Source: CAYLPT01 sp964385645 (GTDB lineage: Bacteria; Armatimonadota; Hebobacteria; Hebobacterales; Hebobacteraceae). From it: a stretch of 64,000 nucleotides of DNA. The notes beneath the pieces were generated by a model, which made no database searches, was not told the DNA's origin, and was given only the letters and a program-made list of their open reading frames with translations. Shown piece after piece: positions 1-8,400 of the stretch. Location of the stretch: the NCBI GenBank assembly GCA_964385645.1, contig CAYLPT010000188.1, forward strand, positions 1 to 64,000, written 5' to 3'. The stretch's first letter is position 1. Every line of letters begins with the position of its first letter. Made by a program: the position numbers and the translations under genes.

Positions 1-2
1 TG

Positions 3-188
3 TATGTGCTACGCAGCGTCTCGGGCCGGCGTCGCTACGTGGGCCAGACCGACGACCTGGAGCGACGCCTCGCCCGCCACAACGCCGGCCTGGTGTTCGC
101 TACCGCTCCCTACCGACCCTGGCGACTCCTGCACGCGGAGCCACGGTCCCCCATAGCTGACCCACAAGGGTACGCCCGAGGGTGGTGA
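3..188 (+). pseudogene. GIY-YIG nuclease domain, truncated at both ends
   Basis: The frame is open from the window edge. It reads YVLRS, then RRYVGQT and DLERRLARHNAG, then a YRPWRLLHAE-like strand, which is the N-terminal two thirds of a UvrC-type GIY-YIG domain as found in small stand-alone YhbQ-like proteins. The usual next segment, an E-A-x-x-RE-x-x-LK helix with the catalytic metal-binding Glu, is missing; the frame instead continues about 15 unrelated residues (PRSPIADPQGYARGW) to TGA at 186. The true start is probably just left of the window. Loss of the Glu helix suggests a decayed or recombined gene, although a sequencing frameshift cannot be excluded. The sequence after the break resembles a dispersed repeat (see the repeat entry). 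Confidence 0.55.
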
Positions 189-240
189 GCTTGCCCCGAG
201 CGCAGCGAGGGGAGTCCTGGCCGCGGAGCCACCGGGCCGC
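163..240 (+). repeat. Repeat-like GC-rich segment at the GIY-YIG break
   Basis: The segment carries GGTGGTGAGCTTG followed shortly by GAGCGCAGCGAGGGG. This resembles the widespread motif of the form GGTGAGC..., GAGCGCAGCGAAGG that I associate with GIY-YIG genes in many environmental genomes. I found no second copy in the window, so calling it a repeat rests on resemblance only. The remaining sequence up to 414 holds nothing else I can name apart from the ribosome-binding site of the next gene. Confidence 0.3.
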
Positions 241-414
241 CGTCCTCCCGCACCACCCACCGACAGTAGCCCTCACCGCAGGTCTCGCGCGTGCCCCCGT
301 ACGGTCGCTACTCCCGCCTCGGAGGCAGGCCCCGGCGGTGCGCGGGTCGAAGACCAGGCGGGCCGGCCGCTCGAGGGCTTGGCGGGGCCGGCTCACCGAG
401 CAGGAGGTAGAGCC

Positions 415-1776
415 ATGGCGCGCAGGGCGATCCGCGGTCCCCTCAGGGCGAACCCGAGGAACCCGCGGTACTTTACCGACGACTCGGGGGAGGCGATCTA
501 CCTCACCGGCTCGCACACCTGGAACAACCTCCAGGACATGGGCAAGTCCGACCCGCCGCCGGAGTTCGACTTCGACTACTACCTGCAGTTCCTGGAGGCC
601 CACAACCACAACTTCATCCGCCTCTGGGCCTGGGACATGCTCTGCACGTGGGACTACGCCGACACCGTCCGACCCTTCCCCTGGGCGCGCACCGGCCCCG
701 GCCTGGCGCGCGACGGCAAGCCCCGCTTCGACGTCACCCGCTTCGATGACGAGCACTTCACTCGTCTGCGCACCCGGGTCGAGGCCGCCCAGGACCGCGG
801 CATCTACGTCAGCATCATGCTGTTCGAGGGCTGGGCCGTCTTCCGCTCCAACCGCACCCGGCTAGACATGCACATCTTCGCCAAGCCGAACAACGTGAAC
901 GGCTTCGACCTCGAGGCCTCCGAGGAAGACGGGGTGCTGAAGGACTGGATCACGCTGCGCAACCCGCGCGTGATCGCCGCGCAGGATGCCTATGTCCGCA
1001 AGGTGGTCGAGACGGTCAACGACCTGGACAACGTCCTCTACGAGATCTGCAACGAGGCCGGCCGGCACTCGCACGACTGGCAGGACCACTTCATCGCCTT
1101 CATCCGGCGCTGCGAGGCGGAGCTGCCCAAGCAACACCCCGTGGGCACCACGGGCGGCATGGGCACGCTCAACGAGCGTCACTTCGCCAGCGACGCCGAC
1201 TGGGTATCGCCCGAGGGGTGGGTCCCGGAGGGGCAGAAGAGCGGCTATCGGGAAGGCACGTACACCTGGGGGGAAGCCCCACACGAGCGCGGCGACAAGG
1301 TGGTGCTGCTAGACACCGATCATCTCTGGGGCATCGGCGGAGACGAGGTGTGGGCGTGGAAGAGCTTCTGCCGGGGCTACAACGTGCTGTACATGGACCG
1401 CTGCGACGACTTCCCGGCGGCGTTCTACGAGCACGAGTGGTGGCCCGAGCGCTTCAACCCGTTCCTGCGCCGGGAGATGGGCCGCATCCGGGGCTTCGCC
1501 CAGCGCATGGACCTCAACGCGGCCCTCCCGCGCAACGACCTGTGCTCCACCGGCTACTGCCTCGCCGACCCGGGGCGGGAGTACCTGGTCTATCAGCCGG
1601 GCTCCGGAGGGTTCACGGTCGCGCTCGAGCCGGGCTCGTACCAGTACGAGTGGCACAACCCGAGCACGGGCGAGCCCGCGGGCGAGGGCGAGCTGTCCGC
1701 GGAGGCCGGCCCCCGCCGCTTCGCACCGCCCTTCGAGGGTGATGCAGTGCTCTACCTGTCGGCAAGGGGGCGGTAG
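415..1776 (+). CDS. DUF6298-like TIM-barrel glycosidase-like protein
   Basis: The 453-residue protein has no signal peptide. Near the N-terminus it shows NPRYFTDDSGEAIYLTGSHTW, and further on FIRLWAWD, then YEICNEAG, where the NEA Glu is the likely acid/base of a clan-A glycosidase barrel, and a C-terminal beta segment (residues about 380-453). This pattern matches the DUF6298/putative collagen-binding-tailed glycosidase-like proteins common in Armatimonadota and Planctomycetes; the substrate is unknown. The start at 415 is preferred over the in-frame ATG at 379 because an AGGAGG lies at 402-407, seven bases upstream. The gene stands alone and converges on the SDR gene. A cytoplasmic location is inferred from the lack of a leader. 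Confidence 0.8.
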   Translation: MARRAIRGPLRANPRNPRYFTDDSGEAIYLTGSHTWNNLQDMGKSDPPPEFDFDYYLQFLEAHNHNFIRLWAWDMLCTWDYADTVRPFPWARTGPGLARDGKPRFDVTRFDDEHFTRLRTRVEAAQDRGIYVSIMLFEGWAVFRSNRTRLDMHIFAKPNNVNGFDLEASEEDGVLKDWITLRNPRVIAAQDAYVRKVVETVNDLDNVLYEICNEAGRHSHDWQDHFIAFIRRCEAELPKQHPVGTTGGMGTLNERHFASDADWVSPEGWVPEGQKSGYREGTYTWGEAPHERGDKVVLLDTDHLWGIGGDEVWAWKSFCRGYNVLYMDRCDDFPAAFYEHEWWPERFNPFLRREMGRIRGFAQRMDLNAALPRNDLCSTGYCLADPGREYLVYQPGSGGFTVALEPGSYQYEWHNPSTGEPAGEGELSAEAGPRRFAPPFEGDAVLYLSARGR

Positions 1777-1842
1777 CATCGCCGCTCTGTGTGCGGGCAG
1801 GAGGCGAACTCCTGCCCAACAGATGGCAGAGGCGGCGCGCGC

Positions 1843-2931
1843 TCAGAGGAGGCGCTTCAGGAGGGCGAGGGCGCCCTGCCTCCAGGCGGCGCGATGGGTG
1901 ATGCCGGCGCCGCCGGCCGCCACCTCGTCGAGGTGGTCCAGGTACCACTGGTAGGAGCGGATCAGCGCGTCGGCGTTGCTGTAGCGCGGCCGCCAACCCA
2001 GCGCCCGCTCGATGCGCTCGGTCGCCACATAGGAGTCCCGGTCCGCGGTGCCGTAGACCCACTTGTAGAGCGGCGAGAGCTTCAGCACCTCCAGCGCCCG
2101 CAGCATCGGCTTGACGAGCCAGGCGGGCGTGGGCAGCACCCGCGCGCCCGTGCCCGCGTACTCGCACAGCGCCCCTACGTCCTCCCGCACAGTGCCGAAT
2201 GAGGCCGCGCCCACGTTGAAGGTGTCGTTCGCGCGGGCGGCGGGCGCGGTGCACAGCAGCCAGATCGCCTCGACGAGGTCCTCCACCTCGAGCAGCTGGT
2301 AGCGGTTGCGCCCCGATCCGATGACCGGGATGCGCTTGCCGCTGTGCACCCAGTCGTAGAGGATCGCGAACACCCCCAGCCGCCCGGTCCCGATGAACGT
2401 CTTGGGCCGCACGATGGGCACGCACAGCCCCTGGGCGCGGTGCTCCTCACACACCCGCTCGGCGGCGATCTTGCTCTCCCCGTAGGGGCCCACGCCGATG
2501 AGCGGGTCGCCCTCCTCGATGGGATGCTTCTTGGGCACGCCGTAAACCGCGGTCGAGGACACGAACACCACCCGCGGCACGCCGCGGCGCCGGGCAACCT
2601 CGAGCACGGTGCGCGTGCCCTCGACGTTGACCGAGAAGATATCCTCCCGCCGCCACAGCGGCAGCGCGGCCGCGGCGTGCACTATCACGTCGCACTCGGC
2701 GGCCCTCACCGCTCGGTCCACCGCCTCCCGGTCCCTCACGTCAGCCTGCGCGAAGCGCGCGCCGGGCGGGTACTCGTTGGCGGCGAAGGGCGCAATGTCG
2801 AGCAGGGTTACCGAGCGCACGCGGTCGGCCAGCGTGTGCGCCAAGTGGTAGCCCAGGAAGCCCGCGCCGCCGGTGACGAGCAGACTCGGCCGGGCGGGAA
2901 TGTGAGGCACCGGATCGGACATGCTGCTCAT
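1843..2931 (-). CDS. NAD-dependent epimerase/dehydratase (extended SDR)
   Basis: The 362-residue protein is an extended short-chain dehydrogenase/reductase. It has a Rossmann glycine motif (TGGAGFLG, residues about 20-27), a VSST segment holding the catalytic Ser/Thr, and the active-site pair in YGESK near residue 150. The C-terminal half is the variable sugar-nucleotide or sterol-like substrate domain. The family oxidises, reduces or epimerises NDP-sugars or 3-hydroxysteroids; the exact substrate cannot be read here. The start is either 2931 or the second ATG at 2922. The gene is divergent from the nucleoside hydrolase, with only about 72 bp between them. Confidence 0.85.
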   Translation of the reverse strand: MSSMSDPVPHIPARPSLLVTGGAGFLGYHLAHTLADRVRSVTLLDIAPFAANEYPPGARFAQADVRDREAVDRAVRAAECDVIVHAAAALPLWRREDIFSVNVEGTRTVLEVARRRGVPRVVFVSSTAVYGVPKKHPIEEGDPLIGVGPYGESKIAAERVCEEHRAQGLCVPIVRPKTFIGTGRLGVFAILYDWVHSGKRIPVIGSGRNRYQLLEVEDLVEAIWLLCTAPAARANDTFNVGAASFGTVREDVGALCEYAGTGARVLPTPAWLVKPMLRALEVLKLSPLYKWVYGTADRDSYVATERIERALGWRPRYSNADALIRSYQWYLDHLDEVAAGGAGITHRAAWRQGALALLKRLL

Positions 2932-3003
2932 GTTTTGTGCCGACCCTCGGCCCTCCTGCCGGGGCCGGCAGGGGGGAGCCAGACGGTGGAGTATGTGGCC
3001 GGT

Positions 3004-3870
3004 ATGGTCAGGGTATGGCTGGATACAGATATCGGATCTGATGTGGACGATGCGGTCGCGCTGCTGTGCGCGATCCGACACCCGGAGATCGAGCTGGTCG
3101 GCGTCTCGACCGTGTTCGAGTGGGTGACAGCGCGCGCCTGGCTGGCGAAGGAGATGCTGAAGCGCGCTGGGTTGGGGCAGGCGCCCGTGCTGCCCGGGGC
3201 GACGACGCCGGTGGGCGGCGAGCCGCGCACGGTGGCGCCGGGCTCCTACGGGCTGCTGGCGCCCCAGGGGCCGCCGGACGATCCGGGTGAGGACGAGGCC
3301 CGGGTGTTGGCGATCGCGCGGGAGATGGAGTCGGTGGAGGGTGCGTTCCACCTGCTGACGGTGGGGGCGCTGACGAACGCGGCGCTGCTGCTCCAGCTCC
3401 GCCCGGGGATCGCCGCGAAGTGGAGCGGCGTGACGTGCATGGCCGGGCGGCTGGAGGGGGAGGCGGAGTGGAACGTGTCCTGCGACCCGGAGGGGGCGCG
3501 CTCTGCCTTCGCGGGGCTGAGCCCGCGGCTGGTGGGCCTCGAGGCCTCCAGCGACACGCTTGCGCGCGAGGAGGTGGAGGCGCTGCTCGACCCCAGGGAC
3601 GCCGCCTCGGCCTTCCTGCGCGACTGCTACCGGTGCTACCGGGAGGCGGGCTGGCACCAAGACCCAGAGACGGCGCCGCTGACGCTATTCGACGCCATCA
3701 CGCTCCTGTCGCTGGTGCGGGAGGAGGCCTTCGACTTCCGGGCAGTGCGGGTGCGGATGGAGCCCGGCGGGGGGCTGCGGCTCGACGAGGAGGGGATCCC
3801 GGTCACCTACGCGTTCTCCAGCGATTGGTCGGTGCTGAAGCCGGTGGTGTGCGGCCTGCTGCGCGGCTGA
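3004..3870 (+). CDS. Inosine/uridine-preferring nucleoside hydrolase family protein
   Basis: The 288-residue protein opens with WLDTDIGSDVDDAVALL, the Asp cluster that binds the catalytic Ca2+ in nucleoside N-ribohydrolases. It retains WNVSCDPEGAR, the family N-x-x-x-DPE-A motif, near residue 160, and a DAITLL segment with the distal Asp. These enzymes cleave nucleosides into base plus ribose for salvage. It is slightly shorter than typical members (about 310). The start is uncertain: ATG 3004 is used, but GTG 2995 sits closer to a GGTGGAG at 2985-2991. The gene is divergent from the SDR gene. Confidence 0.85.
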   Translation: MVRVWLDTDIGSDVDDAVALLCAIRHPEIELVGVSTVFEWVTARAWLAKEMLKRAGLGQAPVLPGATTPVGGEPRTVAPGSYGLLAPQGPPDDPGEDEARVLAIAREMESVEGAFHLLTVGALTNAALLLQLRPGIAAKWSGVTCMAGRLEGEAEWNVSCDPEGARSAFAGLSPRLVGLEASSDTLAREEVEALLDPRDAASAFLRDCYRCYREAGWHQDPETAPLTLFDAITLLSLVREEAFDFRAVRVRMEPGGGLRLDEEGIPVTYAFSSDWSVLKPVVCGLLRG

Positions 3871-3882
3871 GGGGCTGCCGGG

Positions 3883-4419
3883 TCAGATGTAGAGGTCGGC
3901 GAGGCGACGGCTGCGGCGGTCGAGCGCGCTCAGGTCCTCGATCAGGTAGCGGTTGCCGTCGGCGTCGCGCATGACGACGCGGTTGCGGCCGATGAACCAG
4001 ACCGACTCCGAGCGGGAGACCAGGTCGAAGCTGCGCCAGCCGCGGTCGGTCTGAACCTCCCAGCGCGTGATGCCCGTCCCCGCGCGCTCCTCGACCCGCT
4101 CGATGCGCGTGATGCGGGGCATGAAGTAGGCCTGGTCGGCCTGGGCGATGACGAGGTCCCGCGACTCGCGGTCGAGCCGGCGTGGGTCCACGAGCAGGCC
4201 CAGCTCGTTGCCCTCCGCGTCCAGGAAATACACGAACCGGTTGGGGCGGGTGATCGGGAAGGCTGGGGCGACCTGCACGTCAGCATGGACGGCGCCGTCG
4301 GGCAGGTGCAGCTCGAGCCGGCCCCGGTCGTTCAGGCGCACACGCGTGGCCGCCGGGTCGAGCACGCTGACCTGCCCGGCGAACCCCTCGATGCCGGCTG
4401 GCTGGTTTCGCTCGCTCAC
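3883..4419 (-). CDS. DUF1854 domain protein coupled to ABC exporter
   Basis: The 178-residue protein has no transmembrane segments. It shows the DUF1854 pattern: RPNRFVYFLDAEGNELGLLVDP, then YFMPRITRIERVEE, W-x-V-x-T-D-R-G, and a final MRDADGNRYLIEDL. The molecular role of DUF1854 is not known to me; the family is often encoded next to a particular type of ABC exporter, and some database names link it to cyanophycin metabolism. No cyanophycin gene is present in this window. The GTG start overlaps the TGA of the ABC gene by four bases (GTGA), so the two are probably made in fixed ratio and may form one complex. Confidence 0.8.
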   Translation of the reverse strand: MSERNQPAGIEGFAGQVSVLDPAATRVRLNDRGRLELHLPDGAVHADVQVAPAFPITRPNRFVYFLDAEGNELGLLVDPRRLDRESRDLVIAQADQAYFMPRITRIERVEERAGTGITRWEVQTDRGWRSFDLVSRSESVWFIGRNRVVMRDADGNRYLIEDLSALDRRSRRLADLYI

Positions 4420-6683
4420 GTTAGCCCCGCCTCCCCTGCCGCGGCGCCCATGCGCGACTGCGCGGCGACCAGGCGGCAGTAAGCACCGCCGCGCTCCATC
4501 AGCTCCTCGTGGCTGCCCACCTCGGCGATGCGACCCTCCTCCAGCACGACGATGCGGTGGGCGTGACGGAGCGTGGAGAGCCGGTGGGCGATGGCGAAGG
4601 TGGTGCGGCCGGCGACCAGGCGCTGGATAGCGTCCTGGATCAGCATCTCAGTCTCGGTGTCCACCGAGGAGGTGGCCTCGTCGAAGATCAGCAGACGGGG
4701 GTTGTGCAGGATCGCCCGGGCGATGGAGACGCGCTGGCGCTCGCCGCCGGAGAGGCGCTGTCCGCGCTCCCCCACTTGGGTGTCGTAGCGGTCGGGCTGG
4801 GCCATGATGAAGCCGTGGGCGTTGGCGGCCTTGGCGGCGGCGATGATCTCGAGCTCGGAGGCCTCCCCGCGGGCATAGGCGATATTCTCGGCGATGCTGC
4901 CGTGGAAGAGGAAGGGCTCCTGGAGCACCATGCCGATCTGGCTGCGCCAAGATCGCAGGTCGTACTCCCGCAGGTCGTGCCCGTCCACATAGATGGCGCC
5001 CTGGGTGGGGTCGTAGAAGCGGCAGATCAGGTTGACGATGGTGGTCTTGCCGACCCCCGTGCGGCCGACCAGGCCGATCATCTCGCCGGGGGCGACCTCG
5101 AGGTTGATGTCCACGAGCACGGGCTCGCCGTCCTCGTAGCTGAAGTGAACGTGGTCGAACCGCACCGCGCCGGCGATGCCATCGGCGGGCCGGCGCTCCC
5201 GGCTGCGGTCCACCTCCGGCTGGGTGTCGAGCACCTCGAAAACGCGCTCGGCCGCGGTGACGGTGAATTGGAGGCGCTCGTACATGGCGCTGATCTGGCC
5301 GATGGGGCCGTAGAGCTGCCAGAGGTAGGCCCCGAACATCACCAGCGTGCCGACCGTCACCACGGAGGGGCCGTACTGGAAGTAGATGCGGGGCCCGACG
5401 TACCAGACCAGCAGGAAGCCGATGGAGGTGATGAGCATGATGGAGGCCATAAACGCGCCGCGGAGGCGGGCGGCGCTGAGGCTGCTCTGCATGTAGCCCT
5501 CATTGCGGACGTCGAAGCGCTCGATCTCCCGGTCCTCCTGCGCAAAGGCCTTCACCACCCGGACCCCCGGGATGGCGTCGGCGAGCACGGCGTGGATGCC
5601 GCCCATGCGCCGCCGCGCGCTCCGGTAGTAGCGGCGCACCCGGGGCCGGACATAGAGGGTGGTCAGCAGGAGCAGCGGCAGGGGCAGCATGGTGAGCGCG
5701 GCGAGCAGCGGCTGGTAGTAGAACAGGATGCAGGTGACGATGATGACCGTGAAGCTCTGGACGACGATCTCCTGGAGGTAGTTCGCGACGAAGTCCTGGA
5801 TATGGCTGGTGTCATGGGTCAGCCGGGACATGAGCTGGCCGGTCTGGCGGCGCTCGTAGAAGCTGACCGCGAGCTGGTGCAGGTGTCGGTAGGTCTGGGA
5901 GCGCACATCGGCCACCACGCGCTGGCCCAGCCAGGCGAGCAAATACTCCCGGGTGTAGGTGAGTGCGGAGCGCAGCACGAACACCACCGCCAGCAGCGCG
6001 GCGATCGGCCCCAGGAGCTGCACCTGCCCCTGACCCAGGACGGCGTCAATGATCTGGCGGGTGAGCAGGGGCGGGGTGAGCTGCACGAAGGTCGCCGCCC
6101 CGGCCACCAGGATCCCGAGCACCGCGTACCACCGGTAGGGCCGGACGAACCCCAGCATCCGCCACGCGAGCTGGCGCTGGTTGATGCAGTCGGGGCAGAC
6201 CCCTGCCCGCCCCAGGGCCCGCCCGCAGATGGCGCACCGGGCGGCGCCGCGATCACCTATGTCCCCGACCACCTGCGCCGGGGGTCGGCCCAGCGGCTCC
6301 CGTCGCTCCGTCGCCAGGCGCGCGAACTCCCGCGCCCGTTCCTCGACATCGCGGGCGAGCGAGCGGGTGAAACGCGCGAGCGCCCGCGACCCGCCGCTCC
6401 AGGTGACTGTGAGCCGCCCGTTGCCCACGAACTGGCGGATCTCGAGCAGCTCGACGTCCTCCAGGGGGAGCTGGGCCTGGCACTTGATCCCGTCCCGGTC
6501 CTCCCGCAGCGCGACCAGAGACCGCTCGGTCGCCACCACCCAGGCGTCGCCGAAGTGCCCCGGGCCGTGCAGGTCGGCGTACTGGCTCGCGAGCACCGTC
6601 TCCTGGGGCAGATGCTCCGCGAGCCAGGCCACCACCGGCGCCGGCAGCCCGTCCACCGTCTCCTCTATCTCTCTCGTGCGCAC
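4416..6683 (-). CDS. ABC exporter with N-terminal extension and zinc ribbon
   Basis: The 755-residue protein is a fused permease/ATPase of the MsbA/lipid-exporter type. Residues about 1-150 form a soluble PH-like module (DAWVVATERSLVAL), followed by a zinc-ribbon CAIC...CPDC (about 155-175), six membrane helices (about 185-470) and an ATPase domain (about 505-745). The ATPase has Walker A GRTGVGKTT, signature LSGGERQR, Walker B LLIFDEA and the switch His in AHRLST, so it should hydrolyse ATP. The start is GTG at 6683. The following DUF1854 gene overlaps it by four bases. The substrate is unknown; the soluble extension is the unusual part, probably a sensor or partner-docking region. Confidence 0.85.
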   Translation of the reverse strand: MRTREIEETVDGLPAPVVAWLAEHLPQETVLASQYADLHGPGHFGDAWVVATERSLVALREDRDGIKCQAQLPLEDVELLEIRQFVGNGRLTVTWSGGSRALARFTRSLARDVEERAREFARLATERREPLGRPPAQVVGDIGDRGAARCAICGRALGRAGVCPDCINQRQLAWRMLGFVRPYRWYAVLGILVAGAATFVQLTPPLLTRQIIDAVLGQGQVQLLGPIAALLAVVFVLRSALTYTREYLLAWLGQRVVADVRSQTYRHLHQLAVSFYERRQTGQLMSRLTHDTSHIQDFVANYLQEIVVQSFTVIIVTCILFYYQPLLAALTMLPLPLLLLTTLYVRPRVRRYYRSARRRMGGIHAVLADAIPGVRVVKAFAQEDREIERFDVRNEGYMQSSLSAARLRGAFMASIMLITSIGFLLVWYVGPRIYFQYGPSVVTVGTLVMFGAYLWQLYGPIGQISAMYERLQFTVTAAERVFEVLDTQPEVDRSRERRPADGIAGAVRFDHVHFSYEDGEPVLVDINLEVAPGEMIGLVGRTGVGKTTIVNLICRFYDPTQGAIYVDGHDLREYDLRSWRSQIGMVLQEPFLFHGSIAENIAYARGEASELEIIAAAKAANAHGFIMAQPDRYDTQVGERGQRLSGGERQRVSIARAILHNPRLLIFDEATSSVDTETEMLIQDAIQRLVAGRTTFAIAHRLSTLRHAHRIVVLEEGRIAEVGSHEELMERGGAYCRLVAAQSRMGAAAGEAGLT

Positions 6684-6712
6684 CGCCGTGGTTAGCCTGC
6701 CTTCCCACCTAC

Positions 6713-6741
6713 ATCATACCGCTCCCGGGCGATTGTGTCGA
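6713..6741 (-). promoter_or_regulatory. Sigma-70-type promoter for ABC-DUF1854 pair
   Basis: On the minus strand a TCGACA -35 box and a TATGAT -10 box are separated by 17 bp. Transcription would begin near 6706, about 22 bases before the GTG start of the ABC gene. There is no competing open gene on this strand. Confidence 0.5.
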
Positions 6742-6842
6742 ATCCCTCCCGAAGCCGGGCGAGCAGGACTCCGGCCGCCGCCTCTGAACCATGCTCCTGA
6801 AGGGCCGACACGCAGACCACTTGGGCGGAGAGGCGGCAATCC

Positions 6843-7577
6843 ATGGTCACTTGGGAGAACACGTTCGACGAAGTAGCGCGGGCGAGGCCGCGGGTGGCGA
6901 TCCTGCCCATCGGGTCCATCGAGCAGCACAGCCACCACCTCCCCCTCGCCACCGACTACCTCATCGCCCAGGCGCTGGGGCGCCTCATCGCCGAGCGGCT
7001 GGACGACTGCTACCTGCTGCCCGCGCTCCCCTTCAGTTGCTCGCATGAGCACGGCGACTTCGCGGGCACTGTCTGGCTCCGGCCGGCCACCCTGGCCGCC
7101 GTCATCGAGGATCTGGTGGGATCGCTCGGGCAGCACGGGATCACCCGGGTCGCGCTGGTGGTGGCCCACGGCGGCAACTGGATCATCAAGCCCACGGTGC
7201 GGGAGCTCAACCTGGCGCGCACCGGCGTGCGGGTCATCTTCACCACCCCGGGCCTCTCCGGCGCCGAGCAGGGGGCGTTGGCCGAGCTGCACGCGGGGGC
7301 CGACGAGACCTCGCTCCTGCTGCACCTTCGGCCAGAGCTGGTGAAGCTCGGTGCGCGCCGCCCCGACTTCGCGCCCCGCCAGGGGCGGGAGTTTCTGGAC
7401 TACGTGGGCATGGCCGCGCTCAGCCCGGCCGGCCTCTGGGGCGCGCCCGGCCGCGCGAGCGCGGCCGAGGGCGCCCGGCTGCTGGAGCAGGCCGCCAGCC
7501 GGGCGGCCGAGTACATCAGGGACACCCTCGAGGAGATGGACCGGCTCCTCGAGGCGGGGCCCGAGGTGGCGGGCTGA
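6843..7577 (+). CDS. Creatininase family metal-dependent amidohydrolase
   Basis: The 244-residue protein shows the creatininase-fold motifs: LPIGSIEQHSHHLPLATD (metal-binding Glu, His and Asp), SHEHGDFAGT, VVAHGGN, and HAGADETS, a variant of the family HAGxxETS. Family members include creatininase, mycofactocin peptidase MftE and FAPy deformylase, all opening amide bonds with two metal ions. No mycofactocin or creatine genes are nearby, so the substrate is unassigned. All expected metal ligands are present, so it should be active. It is probably monocistronic; a sigma-70 promoter directly after it starts a new unit. Confidence 0.85.
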   Translation: MVTWENTFDEVARARPRVAILPIGSIEQHSHHLPLATDYLIAQALGRLIAERLDDCYLLPALPFSCSHEHGDFAGTVWLRPATLAAVIEDLVGSLGQHGITRVALVVAHGGNWIIKPTVRELNLARTGVRVIFTTPGLSGAEQGALAELHAGADETSLLLHLRPELVKLGARRPDFAPRQGREFLDYVGMAALSPAGLWGAPGRASAAEGARLLEQAASRAAEYIRDTLEEMDRLLEAGPEVAG

Positions 7578-7614
7578 GGGCGTGCACATTGTCTATAGCA
7601 GCGACGAACACGTG

Positions 7615-7643
7615 TTGACGGGCCCGCGTTGTCTGTGGATAAT
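7615..7643 (+). promoter_or_regulatory. Near-consensus sigma-70 promoter
   Basis: TTGACG at 7615-7620, a 17-bp spacer and GATAAT at 7638-7643, each five of six to consensus. This is one of the two or three best promoters in the window. Transcription would begin near 7650, giving a leader of about 54 bases, with a GC-rich potential hairpin near 7650-7673, before the small ORF at 7704. Confidence 0.7.
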
Positions 7644-7703
7644 GCTAGTGGCGCCGGCGGCGGCTGCTGGCGCGAAGACTCGACTGAATAGAGGTGAGAG
7701 CCG

Positions 7704-7790
7704 ATGTCGTGCTGCGCGTCGAAGAAGCAGACCGCGAAGAAGCAGGGAAGCGAGACCGGCAAGAAGCAGACCTGCAAGCCGAAGAAGTAG
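7704..7790 (+). CDS. 28-residue Cys/Lys-rich small protein
   Basis: An ATG at 7704 preceded by GAGGTGAG (7691-7698) opens a 28-codon frame ending in TAG at 7788. The peptide begins MSCCASKKQ, carries three evenly placed KKQ triplets and a third Cys, and ends KPKK. It is strongly basic with no hydrophobic stretch, so it is not a membrane or signal peptide; nucleic-acid or metal binding is a guess from composition. A near-consensus promoter lies directly upstream. I do not recognise a family. The transcript could instead be a small RNA that happens to contain this frame, or may continue into the EamA gene at 7893. Confidence 0.5.
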   Translation: MSCCASKKQTAKKQGSETGKKQTCKPKK

Positions 7791-7892
7791 GGCGGACAGC
7801 GTCGTCTCGACGTTGTCGCACACGCGGTCCGGCGGCTGGCGGGGTCGCCGGGCCGCGGCGCGCCGGCGCCCTCAGGAGCCCGGAGGAGGAAG

Positions 7893-8327
7893 ATGACGCC
7901 GTTGTGCTATGCGATCGCCGCCGGCGCCGTGATGGCCGCGGCGTCCGTAGTGGAGAAGCTGGGCCTCACCACGGCGCAGCCCTACGCCGGGCTGTTCGTG
8001 CGCTCCGGGGCGGTGTTCGGCGTGCTGGCGCTGTCTGCCCTGCCCCTGGGCCGGCACCTCGAGTGGTCCGGGCTAACGCCGCGGGCGATCGTCTGCCTCG
8101 CGCTCGGCGGCCTGCTGGCAGGACTGCTGGCACACCTCCTGTACTGGCAGAGCCTGAAGGCCACCAGCCCCGACTACGCGGTACCCATCATGGTGGGCAC
8201 GAGCCAGGTGGCGGTGGTGCTGCTGAGCGTCGGGGTGCTCCGGGTGCGGATCTCGCCGGCGCAGGTGCTGGGGGTGGGGCTGGTGATCCTGGGCATTGCG
8301 CTCATCCAGCTCATGAAGCCGCGCTAG
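7893..8327 (+). CDS. Half-size EamA/DMT transporter
   Basis: The 144-residue, very hydrophobic protein has four to five predicted membrane helices and the single EamA repeat ending LGVGLVILGIALIQLM. Full EamA transporters (about 300 residues, like the one at 12770) contain two such repeats, so this one probably acts as a homodimer, like small multidrug-resistance proteins or YkkC-type units. YWQSLKATSPDYAVPI is the conserved helix 3-4 segment. It has a clear GGAGGAGG site a few bases before ATG. It follows the 28-residue ORF and may share its transcript. The substrate is unknown. Confidence 0.8.
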   Translation: MTPLCYAIAAGAVMAAASVVEKLGLTTAQPYAGLFVRSGAVFGVLALSALPLGRHLEWSGLTPRAIVCLALGGLLAGLLAHLLYWQSLKATSPDYAVPIMVGTSQVAVVLLSVGVLRVRISPAQVLGVGLVILGIALIQLMKPR

Positions 8328-8400
8328 AGCGGCGAGGCGAGGAGCCCCCGGGGGTGGAACCTCCAGGTGCCGCCAGGGGTCTAAGAGAGAGGCAGTCGTG

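Noticed and set aside
4509..6695. 728-codon plus-strand frame opposite the ABC exporter
   Set aside because: Composition (Gly, Leu, Gln, His, Val rich with no motif) is that of a GC-rich antisense shadow of a well-supported gene.
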